64,000 nt of DNA, taken from positions 25,521,339-25,585,338 of the forward strand of contig CM055898.1 of NCBI GenBank assembly GCA_029582155.1, in the 5' to 3' direction. Position numbers and translations under genes: made by a program. The stretch comes from Panopea generosa (taxonomy: Eukaryota > Mollusca > Bivalvia > Adapedonta > Hiatellidae). Positions 35,672 to 48,202 of the stretch are shown in pieces; the stretch's first letter is position 1, and every line of letters starts with the position of its first letter. The notes under the pieces were generated by a model. That model was not told the origin of the DNA and made no database searches. It saw only the letters and a program-made list of their open reading frames with translations.

Positions 35672-35699
35672 CTAGTGGTATGTTATGTTATACCACTAG
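35672..35699. other. perfect 10-bp inverted repeat
   Basis: CTAGTGGTAT and ATACCACTAG are separated by GTTATGTT, about 280 bp after the SGNH stop. A palindrome here could be part of the retrotransposon terminus or a recombinase site; that is inference. Confidence 0.75.
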
Positions 35700-36794
35700 A
35701 GGCATGTGGCAGTATCTCGGTCTCAGCAGCATATAGTGATCGGTGTATAACACAATTATACTAAGATGATTGTGACTAAATGTTGAATAGCTGTCTTTGT
35801 GAATGTCTGTTCCCAGGATTCATAGAGTCAAGTTAGTAGTCAATTTATCTGATGTGTTTTTCTTTTCGTGACTACTCAATTGTAATCTATATCGCCAAAC
35901 TTTTATTTTTATCTTGAGGCCATGGCCATTTATGCCAATACATATAAAATATCACTATTCATTTAATTATGTCATTATTATAACCCATCTTCAATAATTG
36001 AAACTATGTTTTGTTTATATGTAATATAAAGTGTATATATCATAAGTGTATTTAATGTGACATGTAATGGTTTACAATTTGTATCATGATGTAAATATTG
36101 CATTAAAGTTTAAGAAATAAGTACGAAATAGACATTATCTTTAGTAAAAAAAATCATAATCGATAAGAATAACGATAAAAGAGGATTGTTTTCAAATTCA
36201 ACCAGAAATTGCTATGTTATGGTAGGACGGAAACACAGAAATAAGTACGGACTGCTAGACAAACTAACGGGTAAATAGACCCGTGTGTATTTGAGAGGAG
36301 GCTGTAAATGTTAATTTTACACGCGATATTTCATACACATCTAAATGTTATCAAATGTAATGTTCATTACTTATTTAAAAAAACGGACAAGAACTTTTCA
36401 AAGTGTGTATCTTTGTTATCTTCTTTTTTAACTAATTTTAATTGTGCTATAAGGGGGTTGGTTGAAAGGGTTCAACCAATTTTAATGCATATCAATATTT
36501 TGCAGAACGTACCTGAATATGATGTGTTACCCATTTTAATCAGCTTATTTAATTTTTTTCTGGAAAATAGTTTTGTGTTAAAACAATACACGGCAATAAA
36601 AACATCGATATGACCTATATTCACACACCAAGTCAAACTTTACACCCATGAACCTAGAATCATATGGATATGTTATTCTTCAAGTATATGAAACCTTGTA
36701 TCTAACCTTATATCGGGGTGGATACCATCAGGTGTCAGACAACGGAAAACTGTATGTACCCTCTGGAGCCGTCATGTGCACGTGAAACATGTTA
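35700..36794. other. AT-rich non-coding DNA
   Basis: The open frame at 36308-36613 (101 codons) has no domain. Nothing else was seen. Confidence 0.5.
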
Positions 36795-37040
36795 ATTTAT
36801 TTTTTGAATGGGGTTTAACGCCATTTTCAACACAGTTCAGGTTATATATGACATATCAAGTTTTACTGGTGGAGGAAGACCTCAGACTGAGTCAGACTGA
36901 GTAGAACCTACGTCTTTCTGTAAGAAACTGGAAATTTTCTCACATAAAGTTTTTGGAACGAGCGGGACTCGAACCTACGACTTTAGTGGTGAGAGGTGAG
37001 TGATGTTGAGACGGCGTCTAAGACCACTCGGCCACGGAGG
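36795..37040 (-). mobile_element. tRNA(Ser/Leu)-like SINE
   Basis: On the minus strand: CCTCCGTGGCCGAGTGGTCT, a long variable region, and GTAGGTTCGAGTCCCGCTCG (B box). This is the long-variable-arm tRNA plan. The body contains GTAGGTTCTACTC and GTCTTCCTCCACCAGTAAAA and ends 'ggcgttaaaccccattc'. The same family is found in plus orientation at 48831-49068. Confidence 0.8.
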
Positions 37041-38950
37041 ATCCTCTCATTGTTAATTAATGCTTCCCAAAATTCACATTTATATAATTACTTTATTCAA
37101 TACGTGCTTGAATCGACAACGTTAACGCATACATACTCTCCTGTAAAATGGGTTTGATTATATGTAATACACTACGACAAATATAAGTTTATGAAAAACA
37201 CTTAAACTTAAATTCATTTATACTGTTTTGGTATATACCATGAATACGTTTAGTGTCATACAATGTCATTATTTAACATTTTAATCACCTCTATTTTAAT
37301 CACAGATAATATTTAAAGCCTAATAGTTTAAATTGTGTTTAATAAATCATAATGAGTATTAGAAAACTAATATATAACAAATCGTTTTAATCGTTAGAAA
37401 CACAAAACATAACTGCTATATCATGTTTATGTCCTCTGTCTAACAGATCATTATAAATATTGTAATCTGCTAACAAAGCGAGGTAACTCTTCGTATTATA
37501 ATTCTTCGATTATTACCAGCAGTTATTGTTACTTAAAGGTGTTGTTTTTGCGACTGTAATCATCGCCCAATACACATGGGTAATATAATCCGATTCTTTT
37601 CATCGTGATAGATAAAGGGTATTGGAGTTGAAACCCGGGAGTGTCCGATTATGATTGTCTTAAAAATATGAGACACATAGTAGTAGTGTTATGTTTAATG
37701 CCCCATAAATTTGTAGTCCACATTTGAATGTCATAAAACACGTGGTTATAACAAGAACCAAATACATTACAAACATAGACACACATTGATACATTTGTTG
37801 CTTTGTGAACGTACGAGACATATATATTTTATCATGATATAAGTAAATTACATATATATAAAACGTTTGGCAGGAAGCTAAAGGAATGCATACAATGTCT
37901 GCATAAAATAAAATTAATTTACTGATACAACGCACTTTGTAAAGATTAGGAAAACAGAATATCACTTTGATTTTCGAATTGATCCTAGCCACAAAATTCT
38001 ATAAAAATTCTATATAAAAGACTAGACTTAAGAGAGAAATTAATAATTGAACTACAGATGGTAAACTTCAAAATACCATTAAAAACACCAATGCATGTGA
38101 GCTAAAAGTGCTTTCAAGTCACTTAACTCAAATCAAGCAAATGCGAATAGTATAGAATTGAGGTATTGTTTTAGAAATGGAGGTATCGGGATTAAAACAT
38201 TTTTCGTGTATCCCGTATTAGAACAAGGTTATTGAAGTGTACTGATAACTGATTGAAATATACCTAAATGTCGACTTTAATACCCCAAGTGTTTTTTCTC
38301 CGTTTTATGCAAAATGTTAGTTTTGCCACTGCATTTTTACGAATAGATCTTCTTCCGTGAATCGCTGTATCAGCTTGAACGAAGTATATATTAATAAGCG
38401 GTAAATAACGACCTAATTATACCAATAAAGAGCATGAATACTAAATTTGATATTCAATGTTCATATCTGACATTGAAAATACAATTTTATATACTCTCCG
38501 TATTCCTCCGGATACAGAGATTCCAAAGTGCAAGCATATGTGCAAAGTGATAAACATTGAAAAGGAAATTACATAAACAGTTTGTAGGCAGGAAACCAGC
38601 ATTTGCATTCTAATAAATATACAATGTATAAAAACCATAACATTAAGCATGTAATAAAATCATATAATTTGATGTAAGCTTATGAATACTGATGTACGTT
38701 CATAGTTATCATAAAACCGTTTCCAGTATAAGTATTATACGTTTTGCAATATATTTGAACGAGTTTCTGAAAATTCTTTCGTGCACAAGCGTACTCATGC
38801 TGAAGTCCTTTAGTAACTGCCTCAATCAAACATTTTATTAACGTTTTATTGTCACTGTTTATCAATTTGTTGCAAGGTTTATTTCCATAATGCAAAATAA
38901 TTTAAGTATATTTCATGAGTTTAAGGTGCGGATGGAAAATTCAATATTGA
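37041..38950. other. AT-rich non-coding DNA
   Basis: Open minus-strand frames at 37660, 38441 and 38680 are short with no domain. No repeat was recognised. Confidence 0.5.
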
Positions 38951-39330
38951 TTAATAACTGTTGGGACACCTGTTTAGCGGTAGCTCCGTAGAGCCTCGTT
39001 GGGACAACTGTTTTGGTGGCAACGAGGCTCTGCAGAGTAACTACCAAAACAGTTGTCCAACACTTATCCCGCGGGACTCGGTAGGACCTCGTTCCCGCCG
39101 AAACAGTTGTCTCAACAGTTATACCTCGGGACTCGGCAGGGCCTCGTTCCGCCGAAACAGTTGTCTCAACAGTTATACCCTAGGACTCGGCACAGCCTCG
39201 TTACCGCCAAAACAGTTGTCTCAACAGTTATACGTCGGGACTCGGCAGTTATCCATCGGGACTCGGCAGACTCTCGTAACCGCCAAAACAGTTGCCCCAA
39301 CAGTTACCCCTCGGGACGGGAATGAAACCC
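38951..39330. repeat. 54-58 bp tandem repeat with one inverted unit
   Basis: About six units near CAACAGTTATACCTCGGGAC plus 'tcggcagggcctcgttccgccgaaacagttgtct'. The first unit is in the opposite orientation to the rest. The overlapping open frames (38961 and 39053) are repeat read-through. Confidence 0.9.
38998..39061. other. 20-bp inverted repeat at the orientation switch
   Basis: GTTGGGACAACTGTTTTGGT (38998-39017) pairs with ACCAAAACAGTTGTCCAAC (39043-39061), with one base missing. The loop holds the palindrome CTCTGCAGAG. It marks where the tandem repeat changes strand. Confidence 0.9.
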
Positions 39331-39572
39331 TCGTTAAAGATATTTTTTCTTGTATACAAACCGAACATTTAGAGTTTTTAAAGTTTTTTGCTCCGGTCTA
39401 TTATATAAATTGCACAAGGGTAGCATAATATATATAGTCACGTTATTCGAATCTGTATCCGACAATAAGGGTCGAATTTAAGAATACAGACTTAGTCATT
39501 GTTTTCTTAAATGTTCATTATTATTAAAGTCCAGATTTTAAAGAAATTGCTTTGATACTTTTGAGAAATATA

Positions 39573-42500
39573 ATAGATACATAAAGTGTCAAGTGGCGGG
39601 TTAGATACATAAAATGTGAGGTGGCGGGTTAGATACATAAAATGTGAGGTGGCGGGTAAGATACATAAAATGTAAAGTGGTGGGTTAGATACATAAAATG
39701 TCATGTGGCGAGTTAGATGCATAAAATGTCAGGTGGCGGGTTAGATACATAAAATGTCAAGTGACGGGTTAAATACATAAAATATTAGGTGGCGTATTAG
39801 ATGCATAAAATGTCAAGTGGCGGGTTAGATACATAAAATGTCGAGTGGTTAGATACATAAAACGTCAGGTGTCGGGTTAGATACATCAAATGTCAGGTGG
39901 CGGGTTAGATACATAAAATGTCAGGTGGCGGATTAGATACATAAAATGTGAGGTGCCGGGTTAGATACATAAAATGTCAAGTGGCGGGTTAGATACATAA
40001 AATGTCATGTGGCGAGTTAGATGCATGAAATGTCAGGTGGCGGGTTAGATACATAAAATGTCAAGTGGCGGATTAGATGCATAAAATGTAAAGTGGCGGG
40101 TTAGATACATAAAATATTAGGTGTCGTATTAGATGCATAAAATGTCAAGTGGCGGGTTAGATACATAAAATGTCAAGTGGCAGGTTAGATACATAAAATG
40201 TCAGGTGTTGGGTTAGATACATCAAATGTCAGGTGGCGGGTTAGATACATAAAATGTCAGGTGGCGGGTTAGATACATAAAATGTCAGGTGGTGGGTTAG
40301 ATAATAAAATGTCAGGTGGCGGGTTAGATATATCAAATAACAGGTGGAGGGTAAGATACATAAAACGTCAGGTGGCGGGTTAGATACATAAAATGTCAGG
40401 TGGCGAGTTATATACATAAAATGTCAGGTGGCGGGTTAGATACATAAAATGTCAGGTGGCGGGTTAGATATATCAAATGTCAGGTGGAGGGTAAGATACA
40501 TAAAACGTCAGGTGGCGGGTTAGATACATAAAATGTAAGGTGGCGAGTTATATACATAAAATGTCAAGTGGCGGTATAGATACATAAAATGTCAGGTGGC
40601 GGGTTAGATACATAAAATTTCAAGTGGCGGGTAAGATGCATAAAATGTCAGGTGGCGGGTTAGATGCATAAAATGTCAAGTGGCGGATAACATGCATAAA
40701 ATGTCAAGTGGCGGGTGTCGTATTAGATGCATAAAATGTCAAGTGGCTGGTTAGATACATAAAATGTCAAGTGGCAGGTTAGATACATAAAACGTCAGGT
40801 GGCAGGTTAGATACATAAAACGTCAGGTGTCGGGTTAGATACATCAAATGTCAGGTGTCGGGTTAGATACATAAAACGTCAGGTGGCGAGTTAGATACAT
40901 AAAATGTCAGGTGTCGAGTTAGATACATAAAATGTCAGGTGTCGGGTTATATACATAAAATGTCAAGTGGCGGGTTAGATATATAAAACGTCAGGTGGCG
41001 AGTTAGATACATAAAATGTCAGGTGTTGGGTTATATACATAAAATGTCAAGTGGCGGGTTAGATACATAAAATGTCAGGTGGCGGGTTAGATACATAAAA
41101 TGTCAAGTGGCGGGTTAGATGCATAAAATGTCAGGTTGCAGGTTAGATGCATAAAATGTCAGGTGACGGGTTAGATGGTTTAGATATATAAAATGTCAGG
41201 TGGCAGGTTAGATACATAAAATGTCAAGTGGCGGGTTAGATGCATAAAATGTCAGGTTGCAGGTTAGATACATAAAATTCGAGGTGGCGGGTTAGATACA
41301 TAAAATGTCAAGTGGCAGGTTAGATGCATAAAATGTCAGGTGTCTGGTTAGAAGCATAAAATGTAAGGTGGCCGGTTAGATACATAAAATGTCAAGTGGC
41401 GGGTTAGATGCATAAAATGTCAGGTGTCAAGTTAGATGCATAAAATGTCAGGTGGCGGGTTAGATACATAAAATTTCAGGTGGCGGGTAAGATGGGTTAG
41501 ATACATAAAATTTCAGGTGGCGGGTACGATACATAAAATGTCAAGTGCTGGGTTAGATACATAAAATGTCAGGTGGTGGGTTGGATACATAAAATGTCAG
41601 GTGGTGGGTTAGATACATAAAATGTCAGGTGGCGGGTTAGATACATAAAATGTCAGGTGGCGGGTTAGATACATAAAATGTCAGGTGGCGGGTAAGATGG
41701 GTTAGATACATAAAATATCAGGTGGCGGGTACGATACATAAAAATGTCAAGTGCTGGGTTAGATACATAAAATGTCAGGTGGCGGGTTAGATACATAAAA
41801 TGTCAGGTGGCGGGTTAGATACATAAAATGTCAGGTGGCGGGTAAGATACATAAAATGTCAAGTGGCGGGTTAGATACATAAAATGTCAGGTGGCGGGTA
41901 AGATACATAAAATGTCAAGTGGCGGGTTAGATACATAAAATGTCAGGTGGCGGGTAAGATGGGTTAGATACATAAAATATCAGTTGGCGGGTACGATACA
42001 TAAAATGTCAAGTGCTGAGTTAGGTACATAAAATGTCAGGTGGCGGGTTAGATACATAAAATGTCAGGTGGTGGATTAGATACATAAAATGTCTGGTGGC
42101 GGGTTAGATACATAAATGTCAGGTGGCGGGTAAGATGGGTTAGATACATAAAATATCAGATGGCGGCTACGATACATAAAATGTCAAGTGCTGGGTTAGA
42201 TACATAAAATGTCAGGTGGCGGGTTAGATACATAAAATGTCAGGTGCCGGTTAGATACATAAAATGTCAGGTGGCGGGTTAGATACATAAAATGTCAGGT
42301 GGCGGGTTAGATACATAAAATGTCAGGTGGCGGGTTAGATACATGAAACGTCAGGTGGCAGGTTAGATACATAAATCGTCAAGTGGCAGGTTAGATACAT
42401 AAAATGTCAGGTAGCGGATTAGATACATAAAATGTCAAGTGGCGGGTAAGATACATAAAAGGTCAGGTGGCGGGTTAGATACATATAATGTCAGGTAGTG

Positions 42501-43213
42501 GGTTAGATACATAAATTGTCAGGTTACAGGTTAGATACATAAAATGTCAGGTTACACGTTTGATACATAAATGTCAGGTGGCGGGTTAGATACATAAAAT
42601 GTCAATTGGCGGGTTAGATAAATAAAATGTCAGGTGGCGGGTTAGATGGGTTAGATACATATAATGTCAGGTGGCGGGTTAGATACATAAAACGTCAGGT
42701 GGCGGGTAAGATACATTAAATGTCAAGTGGCGGGTTAGATATATAAAATGTCATGTGGCGGGTTAGATACATAAAATGTCAGGTGGCGGGTTAGATGCAT
42801 AAATCGTCAGGTGGCAGGTTAGATACATAAAATGTCAGGTAGCTGATTAGATACATAAAATATCAGGTGGTAAGTTAGATACATAAAATGTCAGGTAGCG
42901 GATTAGATACATAAAATGTCAGGTGGCGGGTTAGATACATAAAACTTCAGGTGGCGGGTAAGATTCATTAAATGTCAAGTGGCAGGTTAGATACATAAAA
43001 TGTCAGGTGGCGGGTTAGATGCATAAAACGTCAGGTGACAGGTTAGATGCATAAAATGTCAGGTGGCGGGTTAAATGCATAAAATGTCAGATTGCGGGTT
43101 AGATACATATAATGTCAGGTGGTGGGTTAGATACATAAAATGTCAGGTAGCGGATAAGATACATCAAATGTCAGGTGGTGGGTTAGATACATAAAATGTC
43201 AAGTGGCGGGTTA
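39573..43213. repeat. 28-bp satellite array
   Basis: About 130 copies of GGTTAGATACATAAAATGTC plus 'aggtggcg'. Common variants are AAGTGGCG, CAGGTGTCG, ACGTCAGG and TAGATGCAT. A longer junction phrase, GGGTAAGATGGGTTAGATAC, recurs near 41487, 41692, 41954 and 42130, each time followed by a 'tatcaggtggcgggtacgat' variant. This shows amplification of multi-unit blocks. Confidence 0.97.
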
Positions 43214-43873
43214 GCTGTTCTGTTCAGTATATATAAAATGAAAATTAAAAACTTATTGACATAAACATGAAACAAAAAAAGAAGAAAGCGTCGATACAAC
43301 TCATATAATTTCCATTTTGTACCTTTAAAAATATATCGGGTAGTTACGAAAACATTGTACGAGCTATAATTTATAATAATTTTATGAAGATTCAGAAATA
43401 ACTGTAATATTTAACGAAGTGGATAGAGAGGTTAACGCGGTACACGTTGCCACGTTAAATTACGAGAGTTTGTTTTCAGGGCATCTGCTTCCAATACTTT
43501 ATCTAACTGACACACTGAAGCGATGCAAGGCTGAAAATAACTTCAAGTGAAAAACTAAACATTCATAAACTTTATTAATTTACCTTAGAAACCGAGAAAA
43601 TTGTAGAGGGATACGAACTTGTTAATTATTAAATATCTATATGCGATTATTCAGATGTTGAAACCAGCATTGAAACATGTTGCATTCAAAGGTGCTTCAG
43701 AATAGAATACCGTTTTAGCCGATGCTTTGGGTGAGCGGGTTCACAACAACTATTAACCAGATTCAATAAAACAACGTTTGTTATTTTCATTTAATTCGTC
43801 CTGTGCTTCCAATGAGCCTTTTTTCATCAGATATTATTATTTGAAGCATCTATAGTATTTCGATTTGTTATCG
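43214..43873. other. non-coding spacer between satellites
   Basis: Nothing recognisable. Confidence 0.5.
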
Positions 43874-44645
43874 CAAATGATGATTCTTGCAACATGTCGT
43901 GGGTGACTGTCGAATGATGAATCATGCAGCCTGTCGTGGTTGATTGTGTCAAATGATGGATCATACAGCCTGTCGTGGGTGACTGTCGAATGATGAATCA
44001 TACAACCTGTCGTGGGTGATTGTGTCAAATGATGGATCATACAACCTGTCGTGGGTGACTATCGAATGATGAATCATGCAGCCTGTCGTGGTTGATTGTG
44101 TCAAATGATGGATCATACAGCCTTTCGTGGGTGACTGTCGAATGATGAATCATACAGCCTGTCGTGGGTGATTGTGTCAAATGATGGATCATACAGCCTG
44201 TCGTGGGAGACTCTGTCGAATGATGAATCGTGCAGCTTTTGAGCGAGGGGATGGGATGGGAGAGGGGACTATATCGAGTAATAAATATTTAAGCCTGTCT
44301 TGGGGGACTGTGTCAAATGATGAATCTAGCAACCTGTCGTAGTGGACTGTGTCGAATGATGAATCTTTCAGCTTGTCGTAGGGGACTGTGTCGAATGAAG
44401 AATCTTAAAGCCTGCCATGGGGGACTGTGTCGAATGATGAATCTAGCAACCTGTCATGGGGGACTGTGTGGATGATGAATATTTAAGCCTGTCGTGGGAG
44501 ACTGTGTCGAATAATGAATCTTTAAGTCTGTTGTGGGGGACTGTAGCCTGTCGTGGGGGTCTGTGTCGAATGATGAATCTTGCAAACTGTCGTGGAGGAC
44601 TGTGTCGAATGATGAATCTGTAAACCTGCCTGTCGTGGTGGATGC
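43874..44645. repeat. 37-39 bp satellite array
   Basis: About 19 copies of a unit near GTGTCGAATGATGAATCTTG plus 'caacctgtcgtgggggact'. In the first half, 37-bp (GTCGAATGATGAATC) and 39-bp (GTGTCAAATGATGGATC) forms alternate, making a 76-bp dimer. The second half is a simpler 39-bp array with GGGGGACT. Confidence 0.93.
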
Positions 44646-46086
44646 TTTACAGCAATTGCAATATCCAGTTTCATTTTTGTCGTATAACTTCAGTAGGTCA
44701 TATATCGACTGTTACAGATGTATTTAATTGCGTTTCGCTAGAATATCTAGATCGTTTGTAGATATGTAGTTCCTGATAGTAGTACTTAGATAATTATGTC
44801 GTAACACACATTTATATTTTCATATAGCATTATTGACTGAACATGCATAAAAAAAGTCAACATTGTCGTGTTTTAAACGCGATGTTAAAAGACTTGTTCT
44901 CTATTGTAAGTACTATGATATATTGATTGTTAGGATACTCATGGTTTAGATCTGTTTAATGAGAAAACACATTAGGCGTAGATCCTGTCTTCCCTAACAC
45001 ACCGGTGGTTACTTATGGCTATATCAACTATTCATTTAAAGGTACACAATCAAGTAAGCTTTTAAAGGGACACAATGGATTATTCCTTTAATAGTAAAGT
45101 ATTCCTTTGAATAGGGCACACATGTTAAAAATGGTTCAAATCATATTTTTTTTTTACATATGAATGTTTATCCATATGAATGTATATCCATATGAAAAAA
45201 TAGTATTCTCTATTATGATATGGAATATCATATTTAAAGTAAAAATATTAACATTTTCCATAAAACTAGTAAAGTACAGTCAGTGTTGAGAAAAAGTCTT
45301 GAAACAAATTGATATTTAATACTTTTGTCTATCCTTACGATAAAAACATCTAAAAAAAAAAAGAAGACAATAAACTGTTGCACTTTTTATCATTATATGT
45401 GGTAACATATCAGCCTAATATATGATTTCGGAACATTTACAAGCTTTCTTCTTCTCCTCCAGCTATTGTACAGGGCCCGCTTTGGAGCATCGACTTTTTA
45501 AATAAAATTGAAACAAACGATTTGTACAGAAATAAAGTAGTTTTTTTCTTCAAAATTGTAGCGTTTCCCTTTATAACCATTCATTTGATTAGCGCCACTG
45601 TTTTATTAGTAAGCCGTACATTTAACTATCTGTCAAATCGCGTAGACATTGTTTTCCATTTAGCAACATCACAACTTAATCTGACCAGGTAAGTTACGGA
45701 AGCTAAAAAGGTGCTAGAGTTTATCGTCAATCAGCTTACAATTCTAAGTACCTTTATAAATAATGGGCAACCCCTGCCGATAGTATATACAGCACAACAT
45801 AAAAAACAGATCTCTCTTAACCCTGTAGTAAAATATTCTTTGGGTAATCTTTCTTTCGAAATCACCATGGTTTTCTGGTTTGCCAAACACGTTCCTAAGC
45901 TCTTTAGCGTTTGTCCATTTGTTTGATATCATCCGGGTTGATTAGCCGCTCGTGCCAGGCTTCTGAAAGCAATTGATTCTTTGCATATGTTGAACGTGAA
46001 AAAAAAATCATGCAAATGTACACGTTTCCAAAATAGCTGCATTGTTTAAGTGTAACAAGACGGAGTTAGTTGGTTAAAAGTACACG
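44646..46086. other. AT-rich DNA upstream of rapsn
   Basis: No coding feature. A perfect splice-donor consensus CAGGTAAGT lies at 45686-45694, but no matching acceptor was found before the rapsn ATG. Confidence 0.5.
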
Positions 46087-46125
46087 CACTTGTGTGGGAG
46101 ATGCACGAGTGCTTGTGTATTTATA
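46087..46125 (+). promoter_or_regulatory. candidate rapsn promoter elements
   Basis: An E-box-type CACTTG (46087-46092) and a TATA-like TATTTATA (46118-46125) lie 114 and 81-88 bp upstream of the rapsn ATG. Vertebrate Rapsn is activated by muscle bHLH factors through E-boxes, so the pair is suggestive. Both are short motifs that occur by chance in AT-rich DNA. Confidence 0.3.
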
Positions 46126-46205
46126 GGAAAACATAACCTACCGGTGGCTGTCGTAATTAGGTCTATAATTACCACAACAATATTTTGTTAATTGTTTTTT
46201 TAAAA

Positions 46206-46892
46206 ATGGGGCAAAAATTTGCAAAGCGACACGCAGAAAGAGGTGTCGCTTTATACAACAAGCAAAATTACGCGGACGCTTTAGTGGAACTTGAAGAAGC
46301 CTGCAAAAAGCTCCTTAAGGACGAGGACAAATTTGGCGTCCTAAGCTACCTGTGCCTGGCGAATCTCGAACTTGGACGTTACCACGATGTGTTGTCATGT
46401 GCAAAACAGCAGGCAATGGTGAGTGACCATTTGCAAAACTGTAGCTATAAAGCCGAGGCGATATTTAACATGGCGCGGGCTCACGAAAGGTTAAGTGATT
46501 TCAGAACATCGATATCATTGTGTGGGAAAAGCTTACAAAACGATGCAGAAATTTCACCTCTGTCTGGGTATGCGAATCTATGCCTTGGAAATAATTGTTT
46601 TGGTTTGAGTGAAACAAGAAAGTGTTTACGTTATTATGACAAGGCGTCGCACGTGGCGCGTGTTCTATGTGACGTTGTGTTAGAGTGCCGCGTGTATATG
46701 GGACTCGGTCAGTTGTTTGTGACGTTACAGGATAATGTGACTGCGTTACAGCATTATGTTAGAGCGTCCGAGATCACACGACAATTTACTGTCGACCATC
46801 CATGTGTCAAATACCAACGACGCGTCGCAGTTGAAATGGCAGTTGTTTACGGCAAGTTGGGGCGACTGGGCGAGGCTTTGGAAATATGCGAG
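46206..46892 (+). CDS. rapsyn (43-kDa receptor-associated protein of the synapse), exon 1
   Basis: Rapsyn is a peripheral membrane scaffold that clusters nicotinic acetylcholine receptors in vertebrates; C. elegans has the relative RPY-1. The ATG at 46206 gives MGQKFAKRHAERG, keeping the Gly2 needed for N-myristoylation and the MGQ start of vertebrate rapsyn. An in-frame upstream TTG at 46185 is not needed. The 229 codons carry about five TPR units (VALYNKQNYADALVELEEA; LCLANLELGRYHDVLSCAKQ; AIFNMARAHERLSDFRTSI; CLRYYDKASHVA; VYGKLGRLGEALEICE). The GRLG..E.CE segment aligns with the vertebrate protein. The exon ends after Glu229 (GAG) with donor GTAGTATG, phase 0; reading on gives a stop after two codons. 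Exon 2 is at 63850. The RING-H2 C-terminus lies outside the window. Confidence 0.93.
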
Positions 46893-47009
46893 GTAGTATG
46901 AAATGTGCTGTGTAAGCATGGTGTCGCATAGATAAGTTACGATGTCGTAACGTCTAAGCGTATACTAATATATTTTAACTCAGTTGTGATGAAAGCTCAA
47001 AGCGTATAT

Positions 47010-47155
47010 GAACCGCTATCGAGTCCGCTTCCTGGATAGAACCAGCACTGAGTGTTGTTTTATGAAATACATCGGGTTGAGCTGGGGATTAAACCTGCAA
47101 CCTCTGGCGTGAACGGCCAACACTCTACCCAATACACTACAGACCCGTTTAACGT
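47010..47155 (-). mobile_element. SINE fragment
   Basis: Minus strand: GTCTGTAGTGTATTGGGTAG (A-box-like head), GCAGGTTTAATCCCCAGCTC (B-box-like), then a body with CAGTGCTGGTTCTATCCAGG. It resembles the 3' motif of the other SINE fragments (TACTGGTTCTNCC). Degenerate. Confidence 0.55.
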
Positions 47156-47544
47156 CTTGAAGGCGTATTAATTTGCCATGAACGTAGAGGGTCTAATGCA
47201 GTAATATGTTTATATAAGTAATACATGCTGATGCTGGTGTCAGTAATATTGTCGTTCTAGGTAACTGACTTAAAGCGAGAACGCTCCGCCCACTGGCCAT
47301 ATGGCATTAAATGTCCATGTAGTTTTAACTTAGGAATAGTTTGCTTGTCTAAGGAAATGGCGGCGTAACAACGAATATCGATCACTGATTTGACCATTAT
47401 CTTGTTTGATTGACAGCCCGCGCCGGTCAATTACTGCTAACCGAGACGTGGTTGACATTATTTTTTCAAAGTTTGACAATAAAACTGTCCTCCCCATCAC
47501 ATTGCAATATTTATTTCAGTAACGTTATATAATCTTATATGTAT
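47156..47544. other. intron DNA
   Basis: Nothing recognisable. Confidence 0.5.
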
Positions 47545-47700
47545 TTTAACTCGCTCATGCGGTTGACAGTACAATAACGTCTTATTATAAAGAATGATAC
47601 CCGCTGGAGCAGTTAACAGTACCGCAATATACTTTCATAAACTATTGTTCACTGAAGCAGTTAACAGTACATTTCGATAAAAGAGTAAACTATGTTATTC
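47545..47700. repeat. short degenerate tandem repeat (about 3 copies, about 60 bp)
   Basis: The motif 'gcagttaacagtac' (or 'gcggttgacagtac') recurs at about 47560, 47608 and 47658, each preceded by 'ac(c)cgctggagc' or 'cactgaagc'. Clearly related but diverged. Confidence 0.6.
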
Positions 47701-48202
47701 ACTGACCCATGAGAACCTAGAAGTGTGTTTTACGTGATTGATAATAATTCTAATTGTCGCACGGATAAATATAGAAATGGCTACCAATACGGGACAACTG
47801 GTCATCAGCGAATATTTTTTGAATATGGTTGAACTTCAACTTATTATAGTTTAGGGTATCCACTTTTAGTGTGCGTCCTCAAAAACATAATTCAGATGAA
47901 TTTAAGCAGGGTGCTCTTCCGCATGTAATGGTAAAACAGTACAACGAACCGTGTTGAAACCAACGACGTCACTGGTATGAGATCATGTGACCGCGAGCAA
48001 AGAAAATTTGCCATATTTTCAGGCAAACACTGGTGTATTCGCTTATGAATGCAACTGGTCAGTCTGAGAAATAGTTTTTCAAGGATGCAACATAAGATTT
48101 TTATCCGCTATATTTTGGACGGTAGAATGGACAAAGCGCTCTCCGCTTGGGCCCGTAACACCGCTATTAAATACATGTACCAGTAGACTGATAAATAAAT
48201 GA
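47701..48202. other. intron DNA
   Basis: Nothing recognisable. Confidence 0.5.

Noticed and set aside
36308..36613. ORF of 101 codons downstream of the YR retrotransposon
   Set aside because: Low-complexity hydrophobic AT-rich translation with no domain; probably chance.
38961..39428. ORFs of 155 and 90 codons
   Set aside because: Read-through of the 54-58 bp repeat in two frames.
39573..43213. CRISPR-like short regular repeats of 28 bp
   Set aside because: The units are contiguous with no unique spacers, and the window is eukaryotic. It is a satellite.
45686..45694. Perfect splice donor CAGGTAAGT upstream of rapsn, possible 5' UTR exon
   Set aside because: No convincing acceptor with a pyrimidine tract lies between it and the ATG at 46206. 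The only AG nearby (46160) has a poor context.
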